DNA of 64,000 nt from Bacillota bacterium. Lineage in GTDB: Bacteria; Bacillota; Clostridia; Christensenellales; JAEXRW01. A program made the position numbers and the translations under genes. Location of the stretch: the NCBI GenBank assembly GCA_023454175.1, contig JAEXRW010000031.1:1-64000 (forward strand), read 5' to 3'. The notes beneath the pieces are model-generated. The model searched no databases, was not told the DNA's origin, and saw nothing but the letters and a program-made list of their open reading frames with translations. This document shows, piece by piece, positions 45,516-54,579 of this stretch (its first letter is position 1; each line of letters begins with the position of its first letter).

Positions 45516-47207
45516 CTACATTTCGGCGTTGAACAAACTCATGATTTTGTAGACCACGTCCTCGGTGTCCGCGTTGATGCTTGCAGCCTCGTTGATCGAA
45601 GATATCGTCTGGAGCGCTTCCAGGTCCGCGTTGTAGCCGATGGTGCAGATGGGCACCTTCAGTCCGCCGATCATGTCCTGGCACTGGTTCAGCGTAAAAC
45701 CGGCATTGGAGTTCCCGTCGGTCAGCACGAAGAGCATCAGCTTGGCGTCGGGGTGGTCGGCCTTGGCGTCCTGCAGCATTTTCTCGGCCACCACGATGGC
45801 GCTGTACATCGCCGTGGAGCCGCCTGCGCTCATGCTTTTCACCGCACCGGTGAAAAGGGACCGCTGGTTGATGTCAAATTTCCCGATGGGCAGGGCGATA
45901 TTCACATCGTTGTTGAAGGTGACCAGTCCGACGGACGCGTCCTTGCTGATATAGTTGGAGCCGTTCAGCAGGGATTTTTTCAGGTTGTTCAGGGGCTCGC
46001 CGTCCATGCTGCCCGATGTGTCGGCCACGAATACCGCGATGATCTCCTTATTGCTGTTTTTCTTGTCCTTCCACAGTTTCTGGGCCTGTGCCAGCTTGGA
46101 GGCGTCCATATGCGCCACCTCCGCTGAAGGCGCATAGTCGTTATTTTTATTGAAGCCGTCTTCCGTCGCCTTCCGCTGGGCCTCCGGTGTCTTGCAGAAA
46201 GCGATGAACTGCTGCAGGATCTGCTTCTTCTCGTCCGTCAGGCTGCCTATCGCGTAGACAGGGCTGTCATGGCGTACGCCGAATGGCGTGAACGCGTAAT
46301 TCGATATCAGGTCGGGGGAGTTGGCCAGCTGCTGGGCTTCGAATACGAAACCGTCCAGCACGCCCGATGCCGCCGAGTCTTTCATTTGTAATGTCGTGTA
46401 TGCTACAAAGGGCACGTTGGCCTGGAATTTTACGAATTCCCCGGTGGCCGCTTCGCTCAGCGGATTTGTATTGTCATAGGTGTACAGCATGGACATCAGG
46501 AAGTTTGCGCCGGTGGAGCTCGCAAAGGGATTGGTGTAGCCCATCGCGATCTCGCCCGCCGTCGTTGCGTCCGTCACGCTCTTCACGTTTACGGCGCCGT
46601 ATTTCTTGGTGATGGCGTCCTGCGCGGGTTTTGAGAGCATGATTCCGGCCACGTTGCCCGTCAGCCGTTTTTCCATCAGCGTCACGTCGATGCCCTTGGC
46701 TTTCATCAGCCCTCCCCACAGCTCGTTGGAGGGTGAAAAGGCGTCGGGTACGTATTTGCCCGAGGTGATGTAGTCTACGGCCTGGCCCGAGGCGATCCCG
46801 CGGATGGCTACCGATACGGGTTTGCCGTTGACGGTGGCTCCCGAGGAATTGAACTGGTTGGCCATGTCCACCAGCCACCCGTCCTTGCCCTTGCCGGCTT
46901 TTTCTGTCGAAGAGAAAATCTCCACATGATCCGGCGTCGTATACGTTACCTGTTCCGGGTATTTGGATATGTCGGGCAGGATATCCTTCATATCCGTCGT
47001 CTGCAGGTCCACGGTCCCCTTCACCGGTGCCAGCGCCTGGACGTCGAGCTGCCCGTAAAGGTTCCTCAGGGAGGACATGGCGTCCTCTTGGGAGATCTGG
47101 CTCGGCTTCTTGCCCGCGTCCTGCGTCAGGGCGACGATGCCGATGATGATGCCTACCATGATCACCCCGACGACTGCCAGGATGATAAATATCTTTTTCC
47201 TGTTCAC
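45516..47207 (-). CDS. Membrane-anchored fusion of a solute-binding-like domain and a von Willebrand factor A domain
   Basis: 563 residues, GTG start with GGGGG 7 nt upstream. One N-terminal transmembrane helix (about 6-28), then a region resembling extracellular solute-binding proteins (VEIFSSTEKAGKGKDGWLVDMANQF, IASGQAVDYITSGKYVPDAFSPSN, ~90-350). A C-terminal vWA domain follows (~388-563) with an intact MIDAS: DTSGS (396-400), a Thr in GGSTAMYSA and TDG. The vWA could bind metal-dependently to a protein partner. The two-domain combination and the pairing with TelA point to an envelope-associated complex of unknown task. Confidence 0.8.
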   Translation of the reverse strand: MNRKKIFIILAVVGVIMVGIIIGIVALTQDAGKKPSQISQEDAMSSLRNLYGQLDVQALAPVKGTVDLQTTDMKDILPDISKYPEQVTYTTPDHVEIFSSTEKAGKGKDGWLVDMANQFNSSGATVNGKPVSVAIRGIASGQAVDYITSGKYVPDAFSPSNELWGGLMKAKGIDVTLMEKRLTGNVAGIMLSKPAQDAITKKYGAVNVKSVTDATTAGEIAMGYTNPFASSTGANFLMSMLYTYDNTNPLSEAATGEFVKFQANVPFVAYTTLQMKDSAASGVLDGFVFEAQQLANSPDLISNYAFTPFGVRHDSPVYAIGSLTDEKKQILQQFIAFCKTPEAQRKATEDGFNKNNDYAPSAEVAHMDASKLAQAQKLWKDKKNSNKEIIAVFVADTSGSMDGEPLNNLKKSLLNGSNYISKDASVGLVTFNNDVNIALPIGKFDINQRSLFTGAVKSMSAGGSTAMYSAIVVAEKMLQDAKADHPDAKLMLFVLTDGNSNAGFTLNQCQDMIGGLKVPICTIGYNADLEALQTISSINEAASINADTEDVVYKIMSLFNAEM

Positions 47208-47250
47208 TTTTATACCCCCTTAGAGAATGTCGCAACTTTACTCTGGTCTT

Positions 47251-47997
47251 CTATTTGTACCATTTGGTGTCCCGGATGAGATTGTCCAGCTCCTGCAAGG
47301 CTTCCATGGTCTCCAGTTCACCGTTGCTGAGGCTGTTGAATTTGGATATTTCCAGCAGCAGCTTGTCCAGCCGCAGTAAAATCTCCTCGTTTCCCACGAC
47401 GGACCGGTTGACGTAATCGATGTATTCGTTATAAATGCCCATCTTCTGTGCCGCGATGTTTTTGTCCAGCTCCGATTTGCCGGTTTTGATCTCGTTGTAT
47501 TCCTCTTCGTCAAAAGCGCAGATCTTGTTCAGCATGCTCTTGATGTTCAGGCACATGACCTTTTCGGCGCTGTCCACGACCCCGGTAAATTTACCGTAGC
47601 TCATCTCGGTATCCGAGAATTTCTGCAGCAGGATATCCTTGATCAGGTCTTTCTTCTTCTCCATTTTTGAGATCTGTTCCGATACCTCTTCCAGCTTGGC
47701 AGAGAACGTGCCCGAGTATTTCAGCCGGTTGATCGTGTCCCGGCAGGAATTCAGGTCCGTGATCTTGTCGGCCGTTAGCGTAGGGTCGATCTTGGGCGCC
47801 CGGCCTTTGATGATGCGGTAATTCACATAGATAAAAAGGAATACGCTGCCAATGATCACAACCAGGCCGATGAGCGTTTCCAGGATGCTTCCGCCAAAAA
47901 CCTGTACCTTGAAAAAGGCGTTGGAAAACACAGCGATATTGACGAGTATGAGCGCAAGATTGAATGCGATCAGCTTGATAACTACATGCCGCCTCAC
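47251..47997 (-). CDS. Two-TM coiled-coil membrane protein, XpaC-like position
   Basis: 248 residues, GTG start with GGGAGG 8 nt upstream. Two transmembrane helices (about 8-28 and 36-60) followed by a long charged helical region (EEVSEQISKMEKKKDLIKDI), expected in the cytoplasm. No named domain recognised. It occupies the slot that XpaC (a TM plus helical protein) has beside the TelA homologue YaaN in B. subtilis. First gene of the operon with the vWA protein (43-bp gap) and TelA. A TATAAT lies at 48038-48043 but its -35 is weak. Confidence 0.7.
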   Translation of the reverse strand: MRRHVVIKLIAFNLALILVNIAVFSNAFFKVQVFGGSILETLIGLVVIIGSVFLFIYVNYRIIKGRAPKIDPTLTADKITDLNSCRDTINRLKYSGTFSAKLEEVSEQISKMEKKKDLIKDILLQKFSDTEMSYGKFTGVVDSAEKVMCLNIKSMLNKICAFDEEEYNEIKTGKSELDKNIAAQKMGIYNEYIDYVNRSVVGNEEILLRLDKLLLEISKFNSLSNGELETMEALQELDNLIRDTKWYK

Positions 47998-48330
47998 TTG
48001 GCTGCCCTCCCTAAATTCAAACGATAGTAATATTTATATTATAACATAAAAATACCATTTTTTTAATCGTTAGTCGAGAAATATTGGGGACCCATCATGA
48101 TTCCGGTACCGAGCAATTCTCTCATCCAGTGTATGCTTCATGATGCAAAATGCCAGTTCTCATTGCCTGGTCCTTTTTAGCAGCTTTTCTTTTTATGCAG
48201 TGCCGCCATGCAGTACTCCTGCAGGCGAATAGCAAAAGAGAAGCGCTTTTTTTTCCAGTGCTTCCCGTCAGGTGTCGTTTGGGTGATACAAACGTTCTAT
48301 GGCTGGAGAGGAATTTGAAATACTTTCGGT
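47998..48330. other. Gene-free stretch between the TelA operon and the glycosyltransferase
   Basis: Contains the putative -10 (TATAAT, 48038-48043) of the TelA operon on the minus strand. Beyond that I see no gene, no clear terminator and no copy of the dispersed repeat. Confidence 0.45.
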
Positions 48331-49536
48331 TCAGTAAAACCGCAGGTTCCCCCACTTGGGCTTGGCCTTTCCTTCCCGTAGCTTGTACGTCTTGATGAGG
48401 TCTTCATACAGTACGGTCAGGTCTTCCACCCGTTTTTCCCAGTGCACATAGACGGTCTTCTGTGCGTTTTCGCCCACGGTTTTGATGAGTTCCGGGTGTT
48501 CCAGCAGCGCCGCGATGCGCGCAGCATACCCCGCCACGCTCGCCGGTCCGAAAAAGCCGTTGTATCCGTCGCGGATGCCCGCCGCGCTGTTCGTCCCGCT
48601 GATCACGAGGGCCGGGCATTTCACCGAGGCTGCCTCCATCATCACGATGGGCGCGTTGTCGTATACGGAGGGGAAAAGGAAAAGGTCCGCCCGCGCAAAA
48701 ACCGTCTGCAGCTCCGAACGGTCCAGGATCTTGCCCAGGAACGTGGTGACGCCGTCGATGCCCAGTTCCCGCGCCAGGTTTATACAGTCGTTCATGTCCT
48801 TGCCCTCCCCCGCCGTGAAGAGGCGGAAGCGGATGCCGTTGCTTTTGAGGATGGCGCAGGCTTTCAGGATAAGCCGGATGTTTTTGGCCTGGATGTGTTG
48901 TCCCACGAAAAGCAGCACCGTTTCATCGGGGCCCACATGGTGCTTTTCATTGAAGGCCCTGCGCAGGGGCTCCACATCCTGCACCGCGTCGTATTCGCAC
49001 CCGTTCGGCAGCACGCCCAGATCGCCCTTGTAGCCGTAATCACGGAGGACGCCCACGGTGGGTTCGTTCACGGCAAAAACGAAATCCGCGCTTTCGTAAA
49101 AATTCACCACCGCGCTCAGGGCTATCCTGGCCAGCGTGGTGGATTTTAAATTGCTCTTGAAGTCGTCGTAGTATTTGGAGTGAAAGGTTGCCACCATCGG
49201 CACGTGCCGTTCGTGTGCCAGCCTGCGCCCGTACTCGCCCGTGCTGAAAGGGCTGTGTGCGTGTATGATGTCAAACGGGATGCCAAAAAGTTTCTTGCGG
49301 AATTCATAGTCGAATTCGGGGATGGCTAAGCGGTAAGGCCCTTTGAACGGCTGCCCCACCGATTTGCAGCGGATGATGCTGTAGGGTTCGTTGTCATCGT
49401 TGTATCCGGGGAATTCCGGAACGGCTACGTGGCATTCGTGCCCCATCTGGTTCAGCCACACTGCATAGTTCCTTACTACGTTTCCCACGCCGTCCACGCA
49501 CGGCGAATATGAATCGTTGAATTGTCCCACTATCAC
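48331..49536 (-). CDS. Family 4 (GT-B) glycosyltransferase
   Basis: 401 residues. GT4 architecture: N-terminal SYSPCVDGVGNVVRNYA (acceptor side, typical of glycolipid glycosyltransferases such as those making diacylglycerol glycolipids), IIHAHSPFSTGEYGRRLA, then the nucleotide-sugar part with LFVGQHIQAKNIRLILKA and the EX7E-type motif FLFPSVYDNAPIVMMEAAS. Cytoplasmic or peripheral membrane. GTG start with GGAGG ~9 nt upstream and a promoter at 49587-49615. Sugar and acceptor cannot be read from the sequence. Confidence 0.88.
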   Translation of the reverse strand: MIVGQFNDSYSPCVDGVGNVVRNYAVWLNQMGHECHVAVPEFPGYNDDNEPYSIIRCKSVGQPFKGPYRLAIPEFDYEFRKKLFGIPFDIIHAHSPFSTGEYGRRLAHERHVPMVATFHSKYYDDFKSNLKSTTLARIALSAVVNFYESADFVFAVNEPTVGVLRDYGYKGDLGVLPNGCEYDAVQDVEPLRRAFNEKHHVGPDETVLLFVGQHIQAKNIRLILKACAILKSNGIRFRLFTAGEGKDMNDCINLARELGIDGVTTFLGKILDRSELQTVFARADLFLFPSVYDNAPIVMMEAASVKCPALVISGTNSAAGIRDGYNGFFGPASVAGYAARIAALLEHPELIKTVGENAQKTVYVHWEKRVEDLTVLYEDLIKTYKLREGKAKPKWGNLRFY

Positions 49537-49586
49537 GCTCAGGAGCCTCCCCGGTTATGATTGAAGGTCGGTGTCAGACTTGAACC

Positions 49587-49615
49587 ATTATACCATCCCG
49601 TATGGGAAAAACCAA
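49587..49615 (-). promoter_or_regulatory. Promoter of the glycosyltransferase gene
   Basis: Minus strand TTGGTT (49610-49615), 17-bp spacer, TATAAT (49587-49592). The spacer holds the near-palindrome CCCATACGGG. Confidence 0.5.
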
Positions 49616-49751
49616 GATTTCAGTTTGCACATGGCTGGATGCACGCATGCCGGCCGCCTGGATAATGCGTTCCCGCCTGCAGCCGGCAGTGTACGGCATT
49701 CAGTGTTTATTATAGGTAATGGGATGGGATCCCATCCGGTATCCCGGAAAT

Positions 49752-49776
49752 GAAAAAGGAGCCCCGGAAGGCTCCT
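49752..49776 (-). terminator. Terminator of the first NlpC/P60-like gene
   Basis: Minus strand AGGAGCC, 6-nt loop, GGCTCCT, then TTTTC; 11 bp after the stop codon. Confidence 0.85.
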
Positions 49777-49787
49777 GGCGATCTTGC

Positions 49788-51074
49788 TCAATCGTTTCGT
49801 ACGATGGGCCGGGATATGTTCAGGATGTACTGCACGGTGCTTGTTTTGCCGGGTTTGTGCTGGAAGAACCGTCCTGCCCCTTCCATGGAGGCGGTGATCT
49901 CATAGGTGATGCCGCTCGTGCCGTCTTTCCAGTAAAGCGCCCGCGTTTTCGCTTTCCTGAACGGGCTTTCATAAATGTATTTCCCGTCGTTGCCTTTTAC
50001 CGAGGGGAAATACTGCATCCCCACGCCGGCAAGCCCTTTCCCCTTGATCCCGATGCTCCGCATCATGCCGTAGTAGGCCTTCTGGTCTGCCCAGCCCGTA
50101 TCGATGTACAGGTAGGCGTCCACGGGAAAACCGGGATAGTATTTCACCAGGGTCTCCGCGATGCCCAGCCTCCGGGCCGTGCCCATGAAGATACCGCAGT
50201 GGCTCCCCTTCCCGGATGTGTAGGTATAGGTTTTGGAGTTGTATACGATATCGCCAATCCGGGCTTCCGAAAGGGACGGGATGACCCAGTGTGTCTTGTT
50301 GATCCCGGGGGTGTAGCGCTGGACGCCCGAGATCCCTGCAAAGAATACGGCCGCGGAGTCTCTGGGGATCTCATACCCCATGTTGTGGTATACCCAGTGC
50401 ACGTATTCCGCGCAGTCCATGCCGTATGCGGGATATTTCCTGTCCTTCGTTTTCGTCCACCACTTGGCGTCGTAGCCCATGATGTTCCCGTTACCGCCAT
50501 AGTTGAAAGGGACGCCCGAAACAGTTTTTTTGCTGACCGTTTTGGTATAGCTGTCGATGGTGACCCCGTGCGCCTCTTCATACGCCAGCACAAAGGGGTC
50601 GCGCTCGGGCATCAGCCGGAAGGCAGTCTCCACAAACCGTTTCTCCAGGGACGACATCGTGTCGGTGAAGTCGGCGGGCCTGGGGACGTCGACAGGGCGT
50701 CCGTATTTGGATTCCTTTTGCGTTGTTATGGTGATTTTGTATACCTTCGCGTCGGCGCCGTCGCTTACCTGGATGCTTGCGGCTGTCGAAGTGCCTTTCA
50801 ATGGGATGGTGGCGGATCCGTCTTTTTCCGTTTTGCCGTTGATGGAGATGCTCCAGCCTTTCTGGGCGGTCGCAGTGATTTGTACGCAGAGGGTCCCCGC
50901 CGGCATGCTCACGGTATATTCGGTTCTGAGCGGGTCGAAAGTCGGCGCGAGCACGCCGCCTTCCACATTCAGGCTGCTCAGGGTCGCTCCCACCCTCGCC
51001 GCGGCGTATGCCCCTGTAATGGAGATGGATATCACCACCAGCACCGCGATCATCGCCGCGCACACTTTTTTCAT
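49788..51074 (-). CDS. Secreted cadherin-like + NlpC/P60-like cell-wall hydrolase
   Basis: 428 residues, ATG start. Signal peptide (residues 1-25, AYAAA cleavage region), a cadherin-like beta-sandwich (LSSLNVEGGVLAPTFDPLRTEY, ~32-118), then a papain-like peptidase region. The presumed catalytic Cys221 lies in YGMDCAEYVHWVYHNMGY and His292 in GKGSHCGIFMG, with GDIVYN between them, as in NlpC/P60 enzymes. It probably cleaves peptidoglycan stem peptides outside the cell. Tandem paralogue of the next gene (51136-52500), 61 bp apart. Confidence 0.78.
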   Translation of the reverse strand: MKKVCAAMIAVLVVISISITGAYAAARVGATLSSLNVEGGVLAPTFDPLRTEYTVSMPAGTLCVQITATAQKGWSISINGKTEKDGSATIPLKGTSTAASIQVSDGADAKVYKITITTQKESKYGRPVDVPRPADFTDTMSSLEKRFVETAFRLMPERDPFVLAYEEAHGVTIDSYTKTVSKKTVSGVPFNYGGNGNIMGYDAKWWTKTKDRKYPAYGMDCAEYVHWVYHNMGYEIPRDSAAVFFAGISGVQRYTPGINKTHWVIPSLSEARIGDIVYNSKTYTYTSGKGSHCGIFMGTARRLGIAETLVKYYPGFPVDAYLYIDTGWADQKAYYGMMRSIGIKGKGLAGVGMQYFPSVKGNDGKYIYESPFRKAKTRALYWKDGTSGITYEITASMEGAGRFFQHKPGKTSTVQYILNISRPIVRND

Positions 51075-51135
51075 TTGCTTTATCCCCTTATTGGCTTGTA
51101 TGGTTTCGAATCCGGTTCAATCGATTTATAGCTGG

Positions 51136-52500
51136 CTAGTCATTGCGTATGATGGGACGGGAGATGTTCAAAAGGTATCGGACGTTTTCCGCCATGTCCG
51201 GTCTGTGCTGGAAAGGCCGCCCCTCCTGTTCCATTGCCGATGTTACTTCAAAGGTCATTCCCGAGACGCTGTCCTTCCAGCGCAGGATGCGCGTCTTCTC
51301 GTTTCTGTAGGGGCTTTTGTAGATATATTTGCCGTCGTTTCCTTTGACGGATGGGAAATACTGCACCCCGGTTCCGAAAATGCGGTTTCCTTTGATCCCG
51401 ATGCTGTGCAGTTCATGGAGGTAAAAGGACTCGTCAGCCCAGCCCGTGTCGATATACAGATAGGCGTCCATGGGGAATCCCGGGAAGTATTTGGCCAGGG
51501 TTTTTGTGATGCCCAGCTTCCTTGCCGTCCCCAGGAACATCCCCACATGGCTGCCCTTTCCCGATACGTATGTGGATTCTTCCGAATTGTAGACGATGTC
51601 GCCGATCTTTGTCGCAGAAAGGGTTGGGATCACCCAATGCGTCTTGCCGATGCCTGGGGTATACCGGCGCACGCCGGCTATGCCCGCGAAGAAAATGCTG
51701 GAGGAGTCGCCGGGTATCTTATACCCCATGTTGTAGTATATCCAGTGCATGTATTCTGCGCAGTCCATCCCGTTTGCGGGGTACTTGCTGTCGCCGGATG
51801 CCGTCCACCAGTTATCATCATAACCTGTGATATCGCCGTTGCCGCCGTAGCGGAATGGCACGCCCGAAACACGCTTTCCATTGACCGTTTTGCTGTAGCT
51901 GTCGATGTTCACCCCGTATGCTTCCTCATAGGCCAGCACAAAAGGGTTCCGTTCGGGCAATAGCCGCAGGGCCGTCTCCACAAACTGTTTTTCCAGGGGG
52001 GACATCTTGCCGGGGTCTGCGGGCGTCTCTCTGTGCAGGACGACGGAATAGGTTTGGGACTGCCCTTGTCCGTTTTGGATGTCTATTCTTATATCGTTGT
52101 CGCCGTAATCCAGCAGGATCGTTTTGGATTCCAGTTCCTTCCCGTTGAAGGTTACCTGGGTGACCGTTTGTGCTACCGCCGGCTGAAAGTCGATCTTCAC
52201 TTCGGCCCGGTCGTAGGTCACTGCGGCATTGTACGCATATGTGTCAGGGGTGAATTTCGGATTGAGCTGGGTATGGGTGATGGAAAGCGCCTGTAATTGC
52301 ACAGCCTGTATATCCGTGGATGGGGCAGGGAGTTTGCTGGGGGCGGGTGTGGCAGGGGCTGTGCTGCTGGAAGCGGGTGTGTCCGCCGCGGTATTCGGAG
52401 CCCGGCTGCCCATGAAAGATTCGCCGGGTCTGCACGCGCTGAGCAAACAGATGCACGTTGCGAAAAGTATGGCAAATATAAAAAGGAGTGCCTTTTTCAT
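51136..52500 (-). CDS. Lipoprotein paralogue: cadherin-like + NlpC/P60-like cell-wall hydrolase
   Basis: 454 residues, ATG start. Here the signal peptide ends in a lipobox (LLSAC, Cys23), so this copy is membrane-tethered while its neighbour is secreted. A Ser/Thr/Pro linker, a cadherin-like domain (~65-157) and the same peptidase region follow (MDCAEYMHWIYYNMGY with Cys247, GKGSHVGMFLG with His318). Downstream of the linker the two paralogues align almost throughout (MSPLEKQFVETALRLLPERN; VQYFPSVKGNDGKYIY; LNISRPIIRND). Likely a gene duplication with a change in localisation. Confidence 0.78.
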   Translation of the reverse strand: MKKALLFIFAILFATCICLLSACRPGESFMGSRAPNTAADTPASSSTAPATPAPSKLPAPSTDIQAVQLQALSITHTQLNPKFTPDTYAYNAAVTYDRAEVKIDFQPAVAQTVTQVTFNGKELESKTILLDYGDNDIRIDIQNGQGQSQTYSVVLHRETPADPGKMSPLEKQFVETALRLLPERNPFVLAYEEAYGVNIDSYSKTVNGKRVSGVPFRYGGNGDITGYDDNWWTASGDSKYPANGMDCAEYMHWIYYNMGYKIPGDSSSIFFAGIAGVRRYTPGIGKTHWVIPTLSATKIGDIVYNSEESTYVSGKGSHVGMFLGTARKLGITKTLAKYFPGFPMDAYLYIDTGWADESFYLHELHSIGIKGNRIFGTGVQYFPSVKGNDGKYIYKSPYRNEKTRILRWKDSVSGMTFEVTSAMEQEGRPFQHRPDMAENVRYLLNISRPIIRND

Positions 52501-52584
52501 TTGTATAAAGCCCCTGGTATTATTCGGTCACCCTGTTTCCATATTCAGCGCTTCAAAAAGGACTGTTCGGGATGGAATTCGTCA

Positions 52585-52842
52585 TCAGCCCGCGAGCGAC
52601 TGGTAATAGTCGTGCAGGCCTTCCCTGTCCTCCAGGCTCAGGTCATGCCAGCGTATGCCCTTTACGGCGCCTTCCAGCGCGCAGAGCGTATTGTAGCACG
52701 TGTCCCCTTCCAAAAGGCGCAGCCGGAGAAAAGCCTCCCTGCTCCCCAGCAGCATCAGCATCTCGCTGTCCATCACCCCTGCGTCGATGAGGCGTCTCTC
52801 CAGCGCTTTTCCGATATTGGGCAGCTTGTTCAGGTCAGACAT
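52585..52842 (-). CDS. TfoX C-terminal domain protein
   Basis: 85 residues from the ATG at 52842, with GGGGG 6 nt upstream; a much longer frame opens upstream but through non-coding sequence. MSDLNKLPNIGKALERRLID, the helix-hairpin-helix-like start, then LGSREAFLRLRL and YNTLCALEGAVKGIRWHDL are diagnostic of the TfoX_C family. In proteobacteria TfoX regulates competence; solitary TfoX_C proteins of Firmicutes have no known function. Downstream of repeat copy 3. Confidence 0.85.
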   Translation of the reverse strand: MSDLNKLPNIGKALERRLIDAGVMDSEMLMLLGSREAFLRLRLLEGDTCYNTLCALEGAVKGIRWHDLSLEDREGLHDYYQSLAG

Positions 52843-53007
52843 TTTCATCCCCCGTTGTTTGAATGGCGATATATACAGTAATATATAGCTGCAACAGCAT
52901 ATATTATAACACGATTTTCCGGTTTGGTAAAATATCGGCTGTTTCGTCACTTTTCCGTACCAGTAAATCCGGTTCTGCCACGGCAAACAAGCCCTGCGCA
53001 TGGGAAA

Positions 53008-53175
53008 AGGAGGCGTGCAGCCTCCTGAAACCATGAAACAATATGGCAATGTAAATCTAGTTCAGTCATTGCTGGCGGCATGTACGTCAGAAATGATACC
53101 TTGCATGCAGGTTTGCGGGTGAGTAATTCTGCATGGTAAAAATCAAAAAAGTGGCCCTGCCACTTTTTTGAACTG
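53008..53175 (-). repeat. Dispersed intergenic repeat, copy 3 (terminator-flanked)
   Basis: Lies immediately 3' of the coiled-coil protein gene. On the minus strand: terminator AAAAAAGTGGC-AGG-GCCACTTTTTT (53146-53170), then TTTTTACCATGCAG, a ~100-bp core with CCTGCATGCAAGGTATCATT and CATGCCGCCAGCAATGACTG. The unit ends with a second terminator AGGAGGC-TGCAC-GCCTCCT plus TTTTCC (53008-53028). CATGCAG and CTGCATG form a 7-bp inverted repeat at 53104-53135. Confidence 0.72.
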
Positions 53176-53177
53176 CA

Positions 53178-54104
53178 TTATGCCGCCGTCTGTCCGATGG
53201 CCGCATCCACCTTGGCATCCAGCGCTTTAACGGTTTCCAATAGACCCGGCAGGTCCGCCTTCCGTTTCTCCTGCAGGGAGAGGATCGCGTCCAGGTCCGA
53301 GGTGGCCTTGTCATAGTCCCCGGCCTTCTTATGCTCCCTGTATTGCGCATAGAGTGCTTTCATCTGCCCGCCGTACAGTGCCTTCAGTTGTTCCCGCACC
53401 TGGCTCAGCCCCGTTTTCAGTTCGGGCATCAGGTCCGTCAGCGCCTGCGGCGGGGTGCCCGTGCTGTTTGCCTGCTGGATCTTCGTGCTTATCCCTTTCA
53501 GCGTGCTGCGGATCTGCTGGTTGACGGCCGATATCGCCTCATGGTTGGTTTTGATGGTGGCGCGCTTGCTCTCCGCCGCGCTTTTGAAAGCCGTCCATTC
53601 CACCAGTGCCTGCTGCGCTTCGGGCGCCAGCGCGTTGACCTTGCCCGATATGGTTTGAAGCCTGCCGCTGTTTTCATTGAGTTGCCCGATGAGCTCGGTC
53701 TGCTTGGCGGCAGCCTGTTTGAAAAGGTCGAGTGCGCTCGCCAGGTTTTGCGCAGCCACCGCGGCCCGCGCCTTCACCAGGAGGGAGCGTACGGACTCTG
53801 CAGTCTGCCTTTGGGTCTTCTGCGCGGCCTTCTGCTGGCCGAGCAGTTCCTTGATCTCAGCATACTGGGCCGAAAGCGAAGGGATGGCGCGCATTTTGCT
53901 GTCCTTGATCGTCTTCACGATGGAGGCCGCCAGGGTCTTGTTGGCGTCCCGTATTGATTTGATCTGCGCGTTGTTCACCCGGATGGTGGCCTTCACCGCC
54001 TGGATCTGGGTTTTTGTGTCGTCGGCGGGCGCTGCGAAGGCTGTGATGGATGTCAGCAATACCAGGAGCCCCAGGATCGCCGCAAATGCTTTTTTCATTT
54101 TCAT
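53178..54104 (-). CDS. Secreted coiled-coil protein, function unknown
   Basis: 308 residues from the ATG at 54104, with AAGGAG upstream. Signal peptide (MKMKKAFAAILGLLVLLTSI, cleavage near AFAAP), then an almost wholly helical mature protein rich in Ala, Gln and Lys with heptad-like repeats (AEIKELLGQQKAAQKTQRQT). No enzymatic motif. Last gene of an RR-HK-lipoprotein-coiled-coil cluster, 10 bp after the lipoprotein gene, so it is probably a target or sensor accessory of that two-component system. Its C-terminal codons abut repeat copy 3. Confidence 0.7.
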   Translation of the reverse strand: MKMKKAFAAILGLLVLLTSITAFAAPADDTKTQIQAVKATIRVNNAQIKSIRDANKTLAASIVKTIKDSKMRAIPSLSAQYAEIKELLGQQKAAQKTQRQTAESVRSLLVKARAAVAAQNLASALDLFKQAAAKQTELIGQLNENSGRLQTISGKVNALAPEAQQALVEWTAFKSAAESKRATIKTNHEAISAVNQQIRSTLKGISTKIQQANSTGTPPQALTDLMPELKTGLSQVREQLKALYGGQMKALYAQYREHKKAGDYDKATSDLDAILSLQEKRKADLPGLLETVKALDAKVDAAIGQTAA

Positions 54105-54114
54105 ATCGCTCCTT

Positions 54115-54471
54115 TCAGTTGACCGGCATGTCAAAATTCTTTTCCAGGTCGCTCAGGATGTCCTGCGCCTGGTTCTGCACGTCCCCTGTACCCGGCTCCT
54201 CCAGGGTGATATCCTCGTAATCGTCGCCGGATGTGATGCTGTCCAGTTCTTTGAGTAATGCGTCCACATCCTTTGTCTCCGTCCCCGTGGTCGGCTGGGC
54301 GGATGCAGGCGCTTCCGTCCCTCCGGATGTTGCAGGGGTCTCAAGAGTAACTGGGGTTGATGTCGGTTCGGCGGTCTGTGGGTCCCTGGCCCCTTGCCGG
54401 ATGCCGCCGCACGCGCACAGCAGCAGGATCAGCGAAAGGCCAAGCAGGAGCATCGCCAGTGTTTTTTTCAA
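54115..54471 (-). CDS. Small lipoprotein in the two-component operon
   Basis: 118 residues, TTG start with GGAGG 9 nt upstream. Signal peptide ending in LLCAC (lipobox), a Thr/Pro/Glu-rich low-complexity linker (residues ~25-65), and an acidic helical tail (KDVDALLKELDSITSGDDYE). No domain recognised. Between the histidine kinase and the secreted coiled-coil protein. Confidence 0.7.
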   Translation of the reverse strand: MKKTLAMLLLGLSLILLLCACGGIRQGARDPQTAEPTSTPVTLETPATSGGTEAPASAQPTTGTETKDVDALLKELDSITSGDDYEDITLEEPGTGDVQNQAQDILSDLEKNFDMPVN

Positions 54472-54499
54472 CGCTACATTCCTCCTTTGGAAAAGAAAT

Positions 54500-54539
54500 A
54501 TCGGCTTGAAGCACTTCTTTTGTGTCCTTCCAAGCCGAT
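54500..54539 (-). terminator. Hairpin between the histidine kinase and lipoprotein genes
   Basis: ATCGGCTTG and CAAGCCGAT (9 bp) enclosing a 22-nt loop, followed on the minus strand by ATTTCTTTTCC. It could partially terminate or protect the upstream RR-HK message. Confidence 0.5.
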
Positions 54540-54579
54540 TATAGGGGCCTATTATCTCAATTCCATCTCAAACTGGGTT

